From positions 17,178 through 81,177 of the forward strand of contig MU616592.1 in the NCBI GenBank assembly GCA_025201705.1: a stretch of DNA of 64,000 nt, read 5' to 3'. Shown here piece after piece: positions 1-11,495 of this stretch (position 1 is the first letter of the stretch; each line of letters begins with the position of its first letter). The position numbers were made by a program, and so were the translations under genes. This DNA comes from Dissophora ornata (taxonomy: Eukaryota; Mortierellomycota; Mortierellomycetes; Mortierellales; Mortierellaceae). The notes under the pieces were generated by a model. It was not told the DNA's origin. It saw nothing but the letters and a program-made list of their open reading frames with translations, and made no database searches.

Positions 1-41
1 CAATCTCTGCTTACTGCTTTTATTTCATAAAACATATTTAG

Positions 42-278
42 ACATGGAAAGATCGAGTACTCCGGAATGTGTTGTTGAACTACGTGCCCGACTGGATGCA
101 ACAAATCAGCTTCAACAAGACATTCCAGTACCGCCCCCAGATCGCATGGCTACCCTTGGCGGAAAACCGGGGTACTATACGTCTGCAGCCACAAGAGGGT
201 GCCAGGAGACCTCTCAACGAAGAGCTCATGAAGGCACGAGCCAGAGCCAAAGCCCAAGCTCAGACACTTGCGGTCTAA
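42..278 (+). CDS. FAD-dependent monooxygenase, last exon only (5' part outside window)
   Basis: Partial gene. An acceptor AG at 40-41 opens a frame reading TWKDRVLRN, then FQYRPQIAWLPLAENRG and LPQEG-like QPQEG, ending with a stop at 276-278. The same C-terminal block occurs in the paralogues at 21299-23414 and 24091-26194, where it is also the last exon and also begins with TW(K/S)ER after an intron. By homology this is the C-terminal tail of a group A (PHBH-like) flavoprotein monooxygenase. The tail differs from its paralogues after the QEG motif, being richer in Arg, Lys and Ala. It is on the opposite strand to the array at 18.7-26.2 kb. Whether the complete gene is functional cannot be judged here. 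Confidence 0.8.
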   Translation, partial: TWKDRVLRNVLLNYVPDWMQQISFNKTFQYRPQIAWLPLAENRGTIRLQPQEGARRPLNEELMKARARAKAQAQTLAV

Positions 279-771
279 TGTTCATAGACCCTGTTGCTCA
301 GGCAAAATTATACAATCTATCATGATAAATTACGTCAGTTCTAAGCACGAAGCACTCAGATGAAACATGGATCTTGACTCAAGCGTGATGCACAAAGCGT
401 ATTTCTGGCCGATTGAAAATCTATCCGTGATTGAAAAGATTGAAAATCTATCGTGATTGTGATTTCTCCACAAAGACGCCACTAATTTTGAAGAGGGGTA
501 GAAAGACAGTCCTCTACGTGTGTTGTTGATTAGCGCTGCGCCACATAGAGAAAAAAAAAAAAAAAAAGGTTTGCCTGCACAACGGTTGTGTGAATAGCAA
601 GACCGGACTTCAGGAACTTGATTGACACCCCCTTTTGGCATTCGCTTGTTGTTCTCCTCTATTGTCAGTATCATCGTCCCTCTACTGCAGCAACAGAGCA
701 CAGCTTTACTCTACAAGAACAACAACAACAACCCATAAATTAAAAAGCACCGTTTTTTTAACTACACCGCC
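279..771. other. Intergenic region, 3' flank of FAD gene and promoter of LTV1
   Basis: About 490 bp with no credible coding frame. It holds a tandem echo GATTGAAAATCTATC (about 412-455) and an A-run at about 550-567. The stretch just before the LTV1 ATG is CT-rich and then AAC-rich (about 655-735), as expected of a fungal transcription start and 5' leader. Confidence 0.5.
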
Positions 772-2857
772 ATGGGAAAAAAACAATTCATCGACCGGAA
801 GAATGCCCGGCACTTCCATCTCGTCCATCGTTCGCAGCGAGACCCTCTTTCCCGTGACGAGTCAGCGCCTCAGCGAGTCCTCAAAGAGGTCGTCCCCGCC
901 AACTTGATTGGAAAAATCAGACCGCCCCAGGACAACTATAACGACGACGACGGCGACCTGTTCTCAGATGACGATCAGGATATCTTTGGAGGACAGGGCG
1001 ATGAAGACGGGATCAACTACGGAACCTATGACCGTGCGATCGAGGATGTCGAGTTGTTAGAAGCCCCCACAGGTGCCAAGGGAAAGAGCAAGAAAGCCAC
1101 CTCTGGAAAGAATGAAGAGTAAGCGCAAAATGAATTGCAGCAAAACAAAAACAGGAAGGAAGCCAATTGTCGAAAACAAGCCTGGACACGACTGACTGTT
1201 ACTCTTCTCTGTTTTCTGTTTAATAGGAAGATTGGTGAGGCGGCGTTGTTGGGACTGGTCGGTGGCGATTTCAACGACGGCTCATACGACTATTCGAAGC
1301 ACATGAAAGAAATTGGCAAGACCTCCGATGCTGTCTTCATGGCCGCACCCAAGGTCGCTGCCCAGCAAAAGAAGGCTGGTCAGTCTCGCGGCATTCAATT
1401 TACAGATGCTGAAGCAGCACAAGACATGGCCGCCGAGGATCAGCAGAAACCTGCAACATCCAACAAATCTACAAAGAAAACTGGACTGAACTTGCCATCA
1501 GAAGTGTTGCCTTCAAGGGAAGAGTTAGATTTCGCGGATGTGTATCAGAGTGCAGTGCCAATGGGTCTTCAGCCGGATATGCCGTTCGATATCCGAGAGA
1601 CGCTGGAGGCGTTGGAAGACGAAGCCTTTGTGGACGGCGAATTGGACGAGTCGTTCTTTGATCAACTCGACGAAGATGGCGGAGACTTTGATTTTGGAGA
1701 TGAGGAAGTTGAGGAGTACTATGAGGACGAGGATGATGAAGAAGGTCGTGAAGCTGGATGGGAGGCTGATTTCAAGAAGTTTAAGAAGGCTCAAAAGCAC
1801 GCCTCGGATGACGAGTCGTTTGAAGGATCTGACGACGGATACAGTCAGACTTCAAAATCTTCGCGTCGTCCTGCTGGCGCATCTGCTTCGACGTTCTCGA
1901 TGTCATCATCTGCCATGTTCCGTAATGAGAACCTGACGCTTTTGGACGAGCGATTCGACAAGATTGAACGCGAATACGAAGAAGATTCGCTGGATGAGGA
2001 TGACGAGGATCAACCACAGGACTTCAAAGCGGAAGAGTTGAGGAAGGATTTCGATTCAATCCTGGACGACTTTTTGGACAAGTTTGAGATTGTGGGGTCG
2101 AAGATGGTGCCAAGGCTGGAAGGAGCGACGTCTCAGAACAAGCTGACTACTATCCGTAACGCATTGTTGGTCGAGGAAGGCGAGGAAGAGAAGTCGGTTG
2201 CGACAACTGTAGGTGGCACAAGACGGCCAAAGAAAGCCCTGGAGGACGATATGGCCACAGAGCTGCAGACGGATTTCAGGAGTCGAGCGGAGAGATTGCG
2301 CGATGGCTGGGATGTCCAAACTATTCTGAGTAAGTTGCTGTCCTTAGTAGAACAATCATCGATATGGTAGCTGTCGACCATATCCCGCTCACACAACGTC
2401 CTTTACTCTTTTCCCTCGCAATTGAATAGGCACATACTCCAACTTGGACAACCATCCAGGAATGATCAAGGAGCAGCCCCGCCGCAGGATACACATCGAT
2501 CCCAAGACAGGCATGCCCACTGTCACGGAAAAATTGTCCAAGAAGGCATTGCAGCGCAGGAAGGAAATCGAAGAGGCGGAAGCTGCTGCTGCTGCTTCTG
2601 CTAATGGCGATATCAACAGTGATGACGAATTTGATAGTGAGGAGGAAGAGGAGGATACTGAGAACTTGGGAGTGAAGCGCAACAAGGCGGAGACAAAGGA
2701 CGAGAAGAAGGCTAGGAAGGAAGCAATCAAGCAAGAGAAGAAGAACCGAAGGGAGACGAAGAAAGCGACCAAGACGGCATTCGCGAGCGAGAAGACGAGA
2801 CAGGAGAAGGTGATGAAGAACTTGAAGAAGGGACAGGGGGTCATGCACTTGGATTAA
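772..2857 (+). CDS. LTV1: Ribosome biogenesis protein LTV1 (40S nuclear export factor)
   Basis: Three exons, 772-1118, 1227-2329 and 2430-2857, give 625 aa; both introns are GT-AG and the frame closes. The N-terminus MGKKQFIDRKNARHFHLVHR and the start of exon 2, AALLGLVGGDFND followed by YDYSKHMKEIG, are LTV1 hallmarks. The middle is Asp/Glu-rich, and exon 3 opens with STYSNLDNHPGMI, the conserved LTV1 C-terminal signature, followed by a Lys/Arg-rich basic tail. LTV1 is known to accompany pre-40S particles with Enp1 and Rps3 and to be released after phosphorylation in the cytoplasm. The gene converges on MSH5 with only 235 bp between the two stops. The ATG at 772 is the first with the conserved N-terminus, directly after an AC-rich leader. 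Confidence 0.95.
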
Positions 2858-3092
2858 AAGCGATGAAAGGTCCTGGTATTTTCTGCGTGAACTTTTTTTT
2901 TTTTTTGCATCTCCATCATCACCCTATACTTTCGCATTGTTGTCACTATTAGCTATTTCCCATATGCATTATCATCCATCATACCATGAATAAAAGAAAG
3001 CGTAAAACAACTCATTTTATTTGACGGCATTTAATTGAATTTCAAGCGAGGGATGAAGTTTTGAAAGTCGCCTAATTTACACCCACAGTCTA

Positions 3093-6000
3093 CTAAAACT
3101 CATCCTTTGCCTGTTCTTCTTCATTCACCAGCATCGCATAATCCAACAACTGGTCGACAGCTCTATCCAGCCAGTCGAAACCCTTTAATCCTTCGCTGTC
3201 GTCAATATCCCCTCGATCCCTTTTCTTTCCGAGCACGACTCTCGAGAATGTGCTATCCGCGCCTTCGATGCTGCTCCTGGTGTCGGAAATTGGCATCTTT
3301 TTTTCCGACGTCAACTCCTGCGTCCGCTGATAATCCTCCGGTTTCACAGCAGAGTCATCGCTGAGGTCGACGTCAAGATGGTCCAGCTGCAAATGTAGAA
3401 GCATCCCTGTCAACTGCTCGTACATTCTCTGCATCTTCAGTTCATGCTCTGTCAGCATAGGGATAACCATTTCATATCGACGAAAGAGTCCTGACAGAGA
3501 CAAACCTATATCATCGTTCGAAAGCATTCGTCATAGTCGGGCCACAGGAGCAACAACTACTCAACAGCAAAGTACACCCACTTCTATTTTTTTTACCTCG
3601 CTGAACGATGGACGTGGGCATGTTGGCCATCGCTGCACAGGCAGGGCCCAATGATGAAGGCGTCTTTCCGCCTATGACGCTATTTCCAAAAACATTCATT
3701 GAAAGCTGTGTTAAAGCACAAGAGCCTCCAAATAGAAATGTACATGATAGGAAATATTCAGTTCATACCGAAACAGAAAGGTCGCTTCGAGGCAGTTGGA
3801 TTCCTGACAGACCTCCATGGTGCTCAATGATATTGGCAGATCCATATTGAGTAACTGGTTTTCAAACAGCTCGTGGAAGTGAGTCGTGGCGATGACTCTG
3901 GGGCGATCGCTGGTCCGCTTCGCAAAATGTTCAATCACGCCGCAAAACATGCCGGCGCCATCTGATAAGATATCCGTCTCAGAATGGTGTCGATAATGGC
4001 GTTCACGTTTGAGAGCAGGCCATGGCGGTTCGCAATAATCCTTACCTGTAGATGTGGTACCTTTGCCGAATTCGTCGAGTACCACTAAGGATCGCTTTGT
4101 CGCCAGTTTCAGAGCGAGTGTCACTTGCTGTAGATCTGTCATGAATGCGCTCTGAATCTAATATCTCACGCATGGGATACTGCATGATTACGTGCAACCA
4201 TGACCGTGAGCCTCAGTACAAGAATATCTCACCATTAACGTACGCTCGAAACAGTCTCTCGGGTCTGCAGCCGTGTCAAGATCTTATCCGTCAGTCCAAT
4301 GACTGCCGATTCTGCAGGGACAAAGCTGCCAATATGCGCCATGTATATAATCAAAGCTACCTGTAGAGTGTCATAGTCTGTCAGACGGTCCGCACTTAGC
4401 GTTTGAGCAAGTATCAATGGTGAAAACGGACCTGTTTAAGATACACACTCTTTCCAGAGCTGTTGGCACCACTCAGAATCATCACACGATTCTCGACAAT
4501 ATCCCTTTCACTGTGGCTCTGCGCATCCATAGCGACACCAGTGATCGGTCGATCTGTCATGGCATCGGTAGTCGACGCAACTGCCGCCGTAGAGGAAATA
4601 CACTCAGGTTCTCCCAAATGGGTGTTGTTAGCAACAAATGAGTTCACCACGAGTTCTTGCAGCGGGTGTCTATTGACAAATAAAATGAATGGATCGTCAA
4701 CAGGAGTTAACTGTAATACGTTGTGAAGAACACCAACGTTTATGCCCCACTCACCGGCCGTTCACGATGTGTAGGACATTTTTTCCCGTCATCGTTGGGC
4801 GCCTATAGTTCCTTAGCCTTGACACCTGGGCAAAAGAAACCAACCTAGATGGCAAACAGCTGTAACCTCAATTTCGTTTCTGGCTCACCAGGCACACGCC
4901 AATTTCTAATTTCAAAGATGGCATACACATCGAGCTCGGCGCACAAGTCGCTGCAGGTGATTAATAGCTGGGTGTACTCCAAGATACGCTCTTGCAGCCC
5001 CTGAAGGATGTCGATCTCACGGTCTGTGTTCGTTTACCTCCAAAAGAAATTAGGCCAGAGTAGATAAACGACACTCTGCTTCAGGTCACACGACTGTTCC
5101 TTACCTACTATGAGTCCGTGGATATCTCCAAGGTGTTCATCGAGTTCTGGAACAAGTGCATAGAATTCATGTTGTGGTAAACTAACTCATAAAAACATTT
5201 TAAGGGCAGGAACGCTGTTGTACCTCGCATGGCATCGTTTTTGTAGTAAACCGTGCTCTCGGTACTAAACTTCAGTGCAGAATAACGACTATATCAGAAC
5301 ACAGTATCAAGAACACTCAACAAACACATAAACAATCGCCGCAGCTGTTATCTATCCGCCATTCTCTTATTGCTTTCACCTGGTAGCTCAACCCTTCTTG
5401 GTAAAAGTCCTGATCGGTCTTCCAGTTTGGGTTCATGGGAACTGTGATCAGGTAACCAAGTTGTGGGAAATAAATCACGTTGATTGTGGACGCGAAATCC
5501 GAGGGGATCGTAAGACTGATCTCCTTGGCAATCTCGGAGAGGAAACTGCCCAAACCGTGGTAGGTCTGTCGCATCCGATCCAGCTCTTCATCTACGTTGC
5601 GCTTCACGACACAGCGGCCTTCGATCGCACTCTCATCAAAGTCCAGCTGAGAAATTGGTTCGGCAGAAGTTCAAGTATGCTTAGTGTCGTTGAAACGCAC
5701 GTTACGCACATTCTTCGAGTTTAAAGGAAATTGCACATGAAATGGACGCCATACCACATCGTGGATAAATGATCCGATATCTGAAAGATCCTTGACGATG
5801 AAATGGAGCATAATCTATTGCGTGAAATATACGGGAATTAGTTCAGTGCATCCAAGTGGCGCCAAACTTTCATATTTGTCTCGTCATTACCTTCTGAATG
5901 ATCGGTGATTCCCCGACCAGAATCTCTTGGGATCCACTGTATATCTTGAGACTATAATAGACAAACTGGAATAATCATCCTCATCCACTTTAGAGCCATA

Positions 6001-8260
6001 TACATTGATTTGTCAAAGGAGTTGCAAAAAGGAAGACAGAGTCTTAATCACTACCTGAAGAATCGCCTGCCATTCAGCAATCGTGGCTTTCCGAGGCAAT
6101 GCCTCGAGGACCTTTGGTATATTCTTGATATGCAACAAGCAATTTGCGAGTTGTCCAACTGTAGCCTGGTTTTCGGTCCGAACAAAGCATTCAACAGTCT
6201 GGTGACGGGCATGAATAACATTGAAGTCCAATGAAGGTCGAAGAAGCCACTGCTTCAAGAGGTATTTGCCTTGAGATGTCTTTGTTTGATTCAAGATCCC
6301 TATCGAAATATGCAGTTCGAACATGTCAGTGATTTCTGGAGATCGAGCAGGGACGATCTGGTCATAAAATAGATTAAAAGCTCATACCAAAGAGCGAAAG
6401 ACCTTCTTTTCGACCGCGAATACTGCTGTGCATGCTTGGATGAGACTCGTCTTCGAAGACTTGAAGCGAACTGCACCGTTATGTTAGCATTCGGATTCTA
6501 TCTACAGTTGCACCAGTAGCAAACACAATCCGCAGCCCTTACCTCAATGAGTTCGGGTTGATAAACATGAACGACTCGCTATACGGAAACAATGCATTTG
6601 CTGAAAAAGTTTACGGAATTGTTCACAACCAAATATCAAAAGCGGATTTGCTTCTGCGAATCACGACTCCATACACTGCAAACGATTCGATAGCAAAGAT
6701 CGTTGGCGGCATCTGTCCGACTTTGGATGCTCTTTGAAATACCCCATGTCGCGAAAGAAAACTTATAATTGCCCCTGCGCATCCTACCTGCAAAAACGAC
6801 AGGGTCATGTTGGGAAAAGTCAGTCCTTTTGTGTCTAGTCGTAGCAAGGACAATGATAAGAGATTACTCACACTTTCCACGCTCTGCAGATCAATCACGT
6901 TTGACAGTTGAAGTTGCGCCTCCTGCGTAGACTCGTCCAGTTCCGAGAATAGCGGTCCTCTCTCTGTCGATGACATCGAACCCTTTCCAGATCGTCGCTT
7001 GTTGATCGAAACTGAGATCAACTTTGATTTCGCAACTGGGTACGAAAAGTCACCTCCTGGTCGCACTTCGATCTTAGTCTCCCGTCCAGTATCATCAAAC
7101 TTGAGTGTATTCAGGAAGTTCTCATCCAGTCGCGTGTTTGTCAAAATCAATGTCGGTCGGACTTGGACTTTGATGGTCTGAATCATGTTGACTGCACCGC
7201 TATTGTTGCAGTCCATGTGGCTGATACTGATGCATTCTACCATATCTTGCATCACGAATAGTTTTGATAGGTAGCCATCATAATAGGAACAGCCGAGCGA
7301 TCGGCCCTTGACGTTGATTGCCATGATAATCTCTCTCCCGAGAGTGTTCTCCAAAGGTCGGATGTCCGTAGAGGACTGGCCCTGCTGCGAACCCTGAGTC
7401 TGGTCCTGGTTCTGATACTGGTATTGACAACTGTCATAATCAGTAGCTCCCGCCCCATCAGAATTATTTTCAATCGACTGCCGCTCAGCCATTTCTCGCA
7501 GCCATGCTGGCTGCCGCAGCGCTTGAGGTTGCGACTTCTCCCAAGACACTACATCCACGGAAGATTCTCTCGAAAAGAAGCTCTGCTGCTCCGCATGACC
7601 ACGTCCTCGCTCTGCTGCCCTAACACTCGCAGATTCCGCCCCACAGCCAGACGAGTGCCCAGTTGTCGAGGCAGACGTAGAGTGGTCCTCTTTGGTGGCT
7701 GAGACTACGGACGGTGTCGGAGACATCCTTGGCGATTGCAGTTGAACTTGTGAGCAACCCAAGCGAGAATCAGATATATTCCTAGCTGCAGTCACGGCGA
7801 AGTCTCGTGTCGCGTGATGTTGCTGCTGATGCGCCAACGTCCGGTTTCCCCGCACGCTAATTTGAGCTGAGGAAGGCAATGCGGAAGCAGTTCTCGTTTT
7901 GGCTGCAACTTCTCGGGCATAGCTGCTCGATTGTGATTGATTCGTGCAAAGCGCAGTTCGAAAGCTAGTTGTAGTGTTTTGTCCGCCCCCTACACTAGCT
8001 TTGGCAGAAACGGAAGGTATACCGACTGCAGCTGTTGATGATCGCGCTCCTCCGTCACTTTCCTCGCTTTCATGACTCAGATTCGATTGAAAGTAACATA
8101 TAGGAAATACGTTATCGACTACAGATGTGGATCTGACGGATAAGTTTGCTGGATGCAATCGCTGTCCGCCACTGTATTGCCGCTCATGGGTGCTGTGCTC
8201 CACATTAAGAGCTACGAAAATATCCCTCTGGGACTCGTTATATTCATCATTCTGGGCCAT
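3093..8260 (-). CDS. MSH5: Meiotic MutS homologue MSH5 with long N-terminal extension
   Basis: Many-exon gene; the first exon is 6872-8260 and others include 6055-6299, 5891-5965, 5755-5814, 5380-5646, 5224-5269 and 5105-5146. MSH5 acts with MSH4 as a clamp that stabilises Holliday junctions for meiotic crossovers. Assignment to MSH5 rests on [45 protein letters not shown], a Walker A read as [13 protein letters not shown], then [12 protein letters not shown], Walker [11 protein letters not shown] and the C-terminal CAAMANMP. No mismatch-recognition (MutS I) domain is evident, as in the MSH4/MSH5 pair. The first about 290 residues are Ser/Gln-rich low complexity before the conserved core begins near [12 protein letters not shown], so the protein is near 1,200 aa against about 900 in yeast. 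Some middle and C-terminal exon edges are approximate. Confidence 0.9.
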
Positions 8261-8476
8261 GTTTGAGGTGGAGGTGTTGAGCAGATGAAACAGAGCGAAG
8301 AAAAGAGAGAAAGAAGCTTCGAGGAACAGTTGAGCAGATGATTTGGTGGCGAAGTAAATTGCATCGCGGGCATGAAATTATTGTGGCCAGGACAGTGGCA
8401 TTAATGTTATATGATATCTAAAATTACAATGGTATATAGCGATGTTGAAAAGCGCAGTGGAGCAGCGAAATGCATA

Positions 8477-11391
8477 TCACCTCCTGCGGAACTGCTGCAT
8501 GTCTTCCGGGAAGAGAACCTTGTCACGCAGTTCACGAGGAAGGTACCGTTGAAGCAGCGACTCCATTGAAACTTTCTTATTCAAAATCCTCAGCCTGGAG
8601 AAGTTCAAACAGGACTTGCGTGAGAAAGATGTCACGTTTGACCGAGAGCTATAAAATAACCAATCAACGGCGATAGCCTACCTTCGCATCAGACACTCCA
8701 CATCCGATTCATCGATAGTCCTTCTTCCAGCATGTTCGGCATACGCAGTCAAGTCACTCGAGGCTTGTTCAAAAAACTGATGAGATCTATAAAATAGTGT
8801 AGATAGGGCGCAGTTAGTGACATTCGGGCGTCTATCGACCGTACGCGATTGATGATCACGACATACCCTTCCAAAATAACAGCCATGGCTTCTTGTGAAA
8901 TCTTGGATCTTGAAAACGTGTGAATGAGCTGCTTCTGCAGTGAGATCGGCATGGATGGCACAGTGATTCCTGCCCTGGAGATTCTGTAGCGGCATACATA
9001 AAGACAACCATTAGAAAGTCATATCTCACAACACCCGGATGTCAAAGACAAGTATATCTCAGAAGCACTTACCTCACAGAATTCTTTGGAGCAGGCGCGC
9101 TCGTTGGAAGCACCATTCCGTTAGACATGATACCCAACTCACTTGGGAAATCTTCAAAGTAATGAACGTCCCTGTCTTGCTGCTCTTCATGTTCCTGCTG
9201 CTCAATATGGTCCTCGTCGTTCACATTCATGTAGCCATCATCGTAGTCCTGCTGATCATCCCCGACCACCGCTTGATCGCCAGTATCCACGTCACTGTAT
9301 GTGGTAGCGCGATCCTCTCTGTTTTGACGTTCTCCTTCCGGTGCTCGACCATCAGTAGCCTGATCTAGGCCGACAGCGGTGTGGCTCTCCTCGATCATAT
9401 TCTCAGCGGTAGCAGATCGACCTCCATCACTCATCTCGCTTTCTGTCAATGTTGGATTACCCGCCCTCGGATCACCCTCTGCGGATGCTCTTTTTTCTGA
9501 GGCTGGTAAAAGGTCTTCTAGATTCATCCCCTTCTCACCTTGAAGTAAGCCCTCCAAGGCCATCTCCTCTTCCGCTTGGGTTCGTTCTTCCTCTCCTGCG
9601 TTCATGTCCGTGTCAGCGTCAATCATATCATCTTCTTGGATTTCAAATGGAGTGCCTTCTGATGTTCGTTGCTCCTCCTCGACTATGTCATAGGCTCCAC
9701 CCTCTGCGTTCTCATCGTCGAGAATGTCCTCCCACTCGTCTTCCATATTGATGTCATTCTCATCCGCTTGCTGATATGTGTCGCTGACATTCTCGTTGTG
9801 GTCGTCCTGTCCGGTGTTCGACTCAGCCAACTCAAAAACTCCCACTTGACTCTGACTGTCAGGAGTAGTATCAAACCCTTCGCTTGCTTCTGGACCCAGA
9901 GGCGATATCGCAACGCTAGTTTGATTCAGTTCTGGAAGCAAAGTCGATGATCCAGGCTCTGCTGTTCGTCCTGAGTACTCATCCCCGCTGATACCATGAG
10001 TCCCCTGGGCCCGATACCGCATCTGATCCTGGTCAACTGCTTGGCTCTGGTCCTGATATTGGTCTCCATGGTAACTTTGCTCAAACCCACGTTGAGAATT
10101 ATTCGTGATATCTCCGACGTTAATGGAGACTCTCCGTTCAGCGTCCGCGATGTCAAACTCCAGCTCGTCAGAGTTCTGGAAGGGATTTGTAAGATCGCCT
10201 TGGGTCACACTAAACTCCCTCATATCTCCATCCTCGCCCAGAAACTCACCGCGCCTGCCATTCCCCATCCCAAACGAAAATCGTTCTATTTGACCCTTGC
10301 GTCCATCTTCCCAGAGCCTGTTGATGTCGTCTAAGTCGAGAAACGGGTTTTCCCCCTTGAATTTGTCATATGCGAGTCTTTCTTCTATGGACATAGTACG
10401 GCGGTCTATCCTCGAAACGTTTGGATATGAGTCGCGGTCTGAGGCGTGGCTGGTTGTTGCTGAGAAGGGGTTGTTAGGGTCGTCGGGTAATTGAAGGTAG
10501 TTTGTCCTTTGCGACTTCGGCGTAAGCTTTCGCCATTCAGAGCTCCCTGGGATGGGTTGTCTATCTGGTGCCGGTTGTGGCGGAGGGTTGAACCCTGGAA
10601 CTATAATTTGTCGATGGGAAGGAAATAACACGTCAGAATATTACAGCTTGAGATATTGCTCGTCCCTTGTTCTGAGTGCTGTGCTTACTTCTACTCAAGA
10701 TTCGGAGGATGCCCATGGGCGAGTGCTTGTCTCGTCCTACTCGTCCTCGTCTATTTGCCTCTGAAATGAGTCTATTGACGCGAGCCTGATTTGCGTCTGC
10801 GAGGGCCTTGAGTGGTGTAGCCTTCGAGTGCTGATTGCTTGATCTGGATCGCCTTCTAGGTGTCCTACGCCCCGATCCTGGCGCCATCGTAAATGTGCGA
10901 GACTCTCGTCGTGGCGTCTGCGGCATATACTGTAAGCCTTCTGCATCCTATTCGTTCGAGAAAACGCGCGTAAGTTGTCAGAAGGATGGTCTGCCACAAA
11001 ATGTTCCAATTGATACTCGCAATAAGCTTACTGTTGCTGCCCAAACTTGATCCACATTAGCTCCAGTTCCAAACGGACTCTCAATTAGCGTAGTCCCAAC
11101 TGTCTGTTCTGGCGAGGGCTGATCAGCGTCTTCATTGGCACCGCCGCTGTCATTGGCAATGCTACTTCTTGCGCCTAACTGGTGTCCAATGTGAGTTTGA
11201 TGTAGTGCCACTAGTAGATTCTCGTCAACGACGGTCCTTCTCCGCGTGACATGGGGCGTTGTGGGGATCCTTTTGAGGACACGGTGCTCCATCGGACCAT
11301 AGTTAGGCCGACGCAGCCCTAATGTCCTAGGCTGAATGGTGCGTGGCGTTGAGGTCGAGTCCATGGGGAGGATCCAGAGAGGATTAGACAA
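8477..11391 (-). CDS. CENPT: Inner kinetochore protein CENP-T (histone-fold CCAN subunit)
   Basis: Six exons (11032-11391, 10689-10947, 9073-10600, 8867-8983, 8682-8786, 8477-8594) join to 828 aa with a closed frame. The C-terminal histone fold is split over the last three exons: SMPISLQKQLIHTFSRS, then FFEQASSDLTAYAEHAGR, RTIDESDVECLMRR and YLPRELRDKVLFPEDM, matching the CENP-T/Cnn1 signature (AEHAGR.T....D...LM.R). The N-terminal half is Arg/Thr/Pro-rich with several TPR/TPRR motifs, as in family members that recruit Ndc80 through phosphorylated N-termini. The middle (9.1-10.3 kb) is a long acidic, disordered region. By family, it pairs with CENP-W on centromeric DNA. A second in-frame ATG at 11364 (MDSTSTPRT) is an alternative start. 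The gene lies 217 bp upstream of MSH5 on the same strand. Confidence 0.88.
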
Positions 11392-11495
11392 TGAACAAGA
11401 ACGTGAAGGCCTACTCTTGGGCGCAACGGGCGAACGGGCGATGTTACCCTTAACAGTATGGATATTGCAATTTAATTATTAGGCCAAGTATACGC

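Noticed and set aside
3093..8260. MSH4 as an alternative identity for the MutS homologue
   Set aside because: The blocks around [22 protein letters not shown] and GSFVPAE match MSH5 rather than MSH4.
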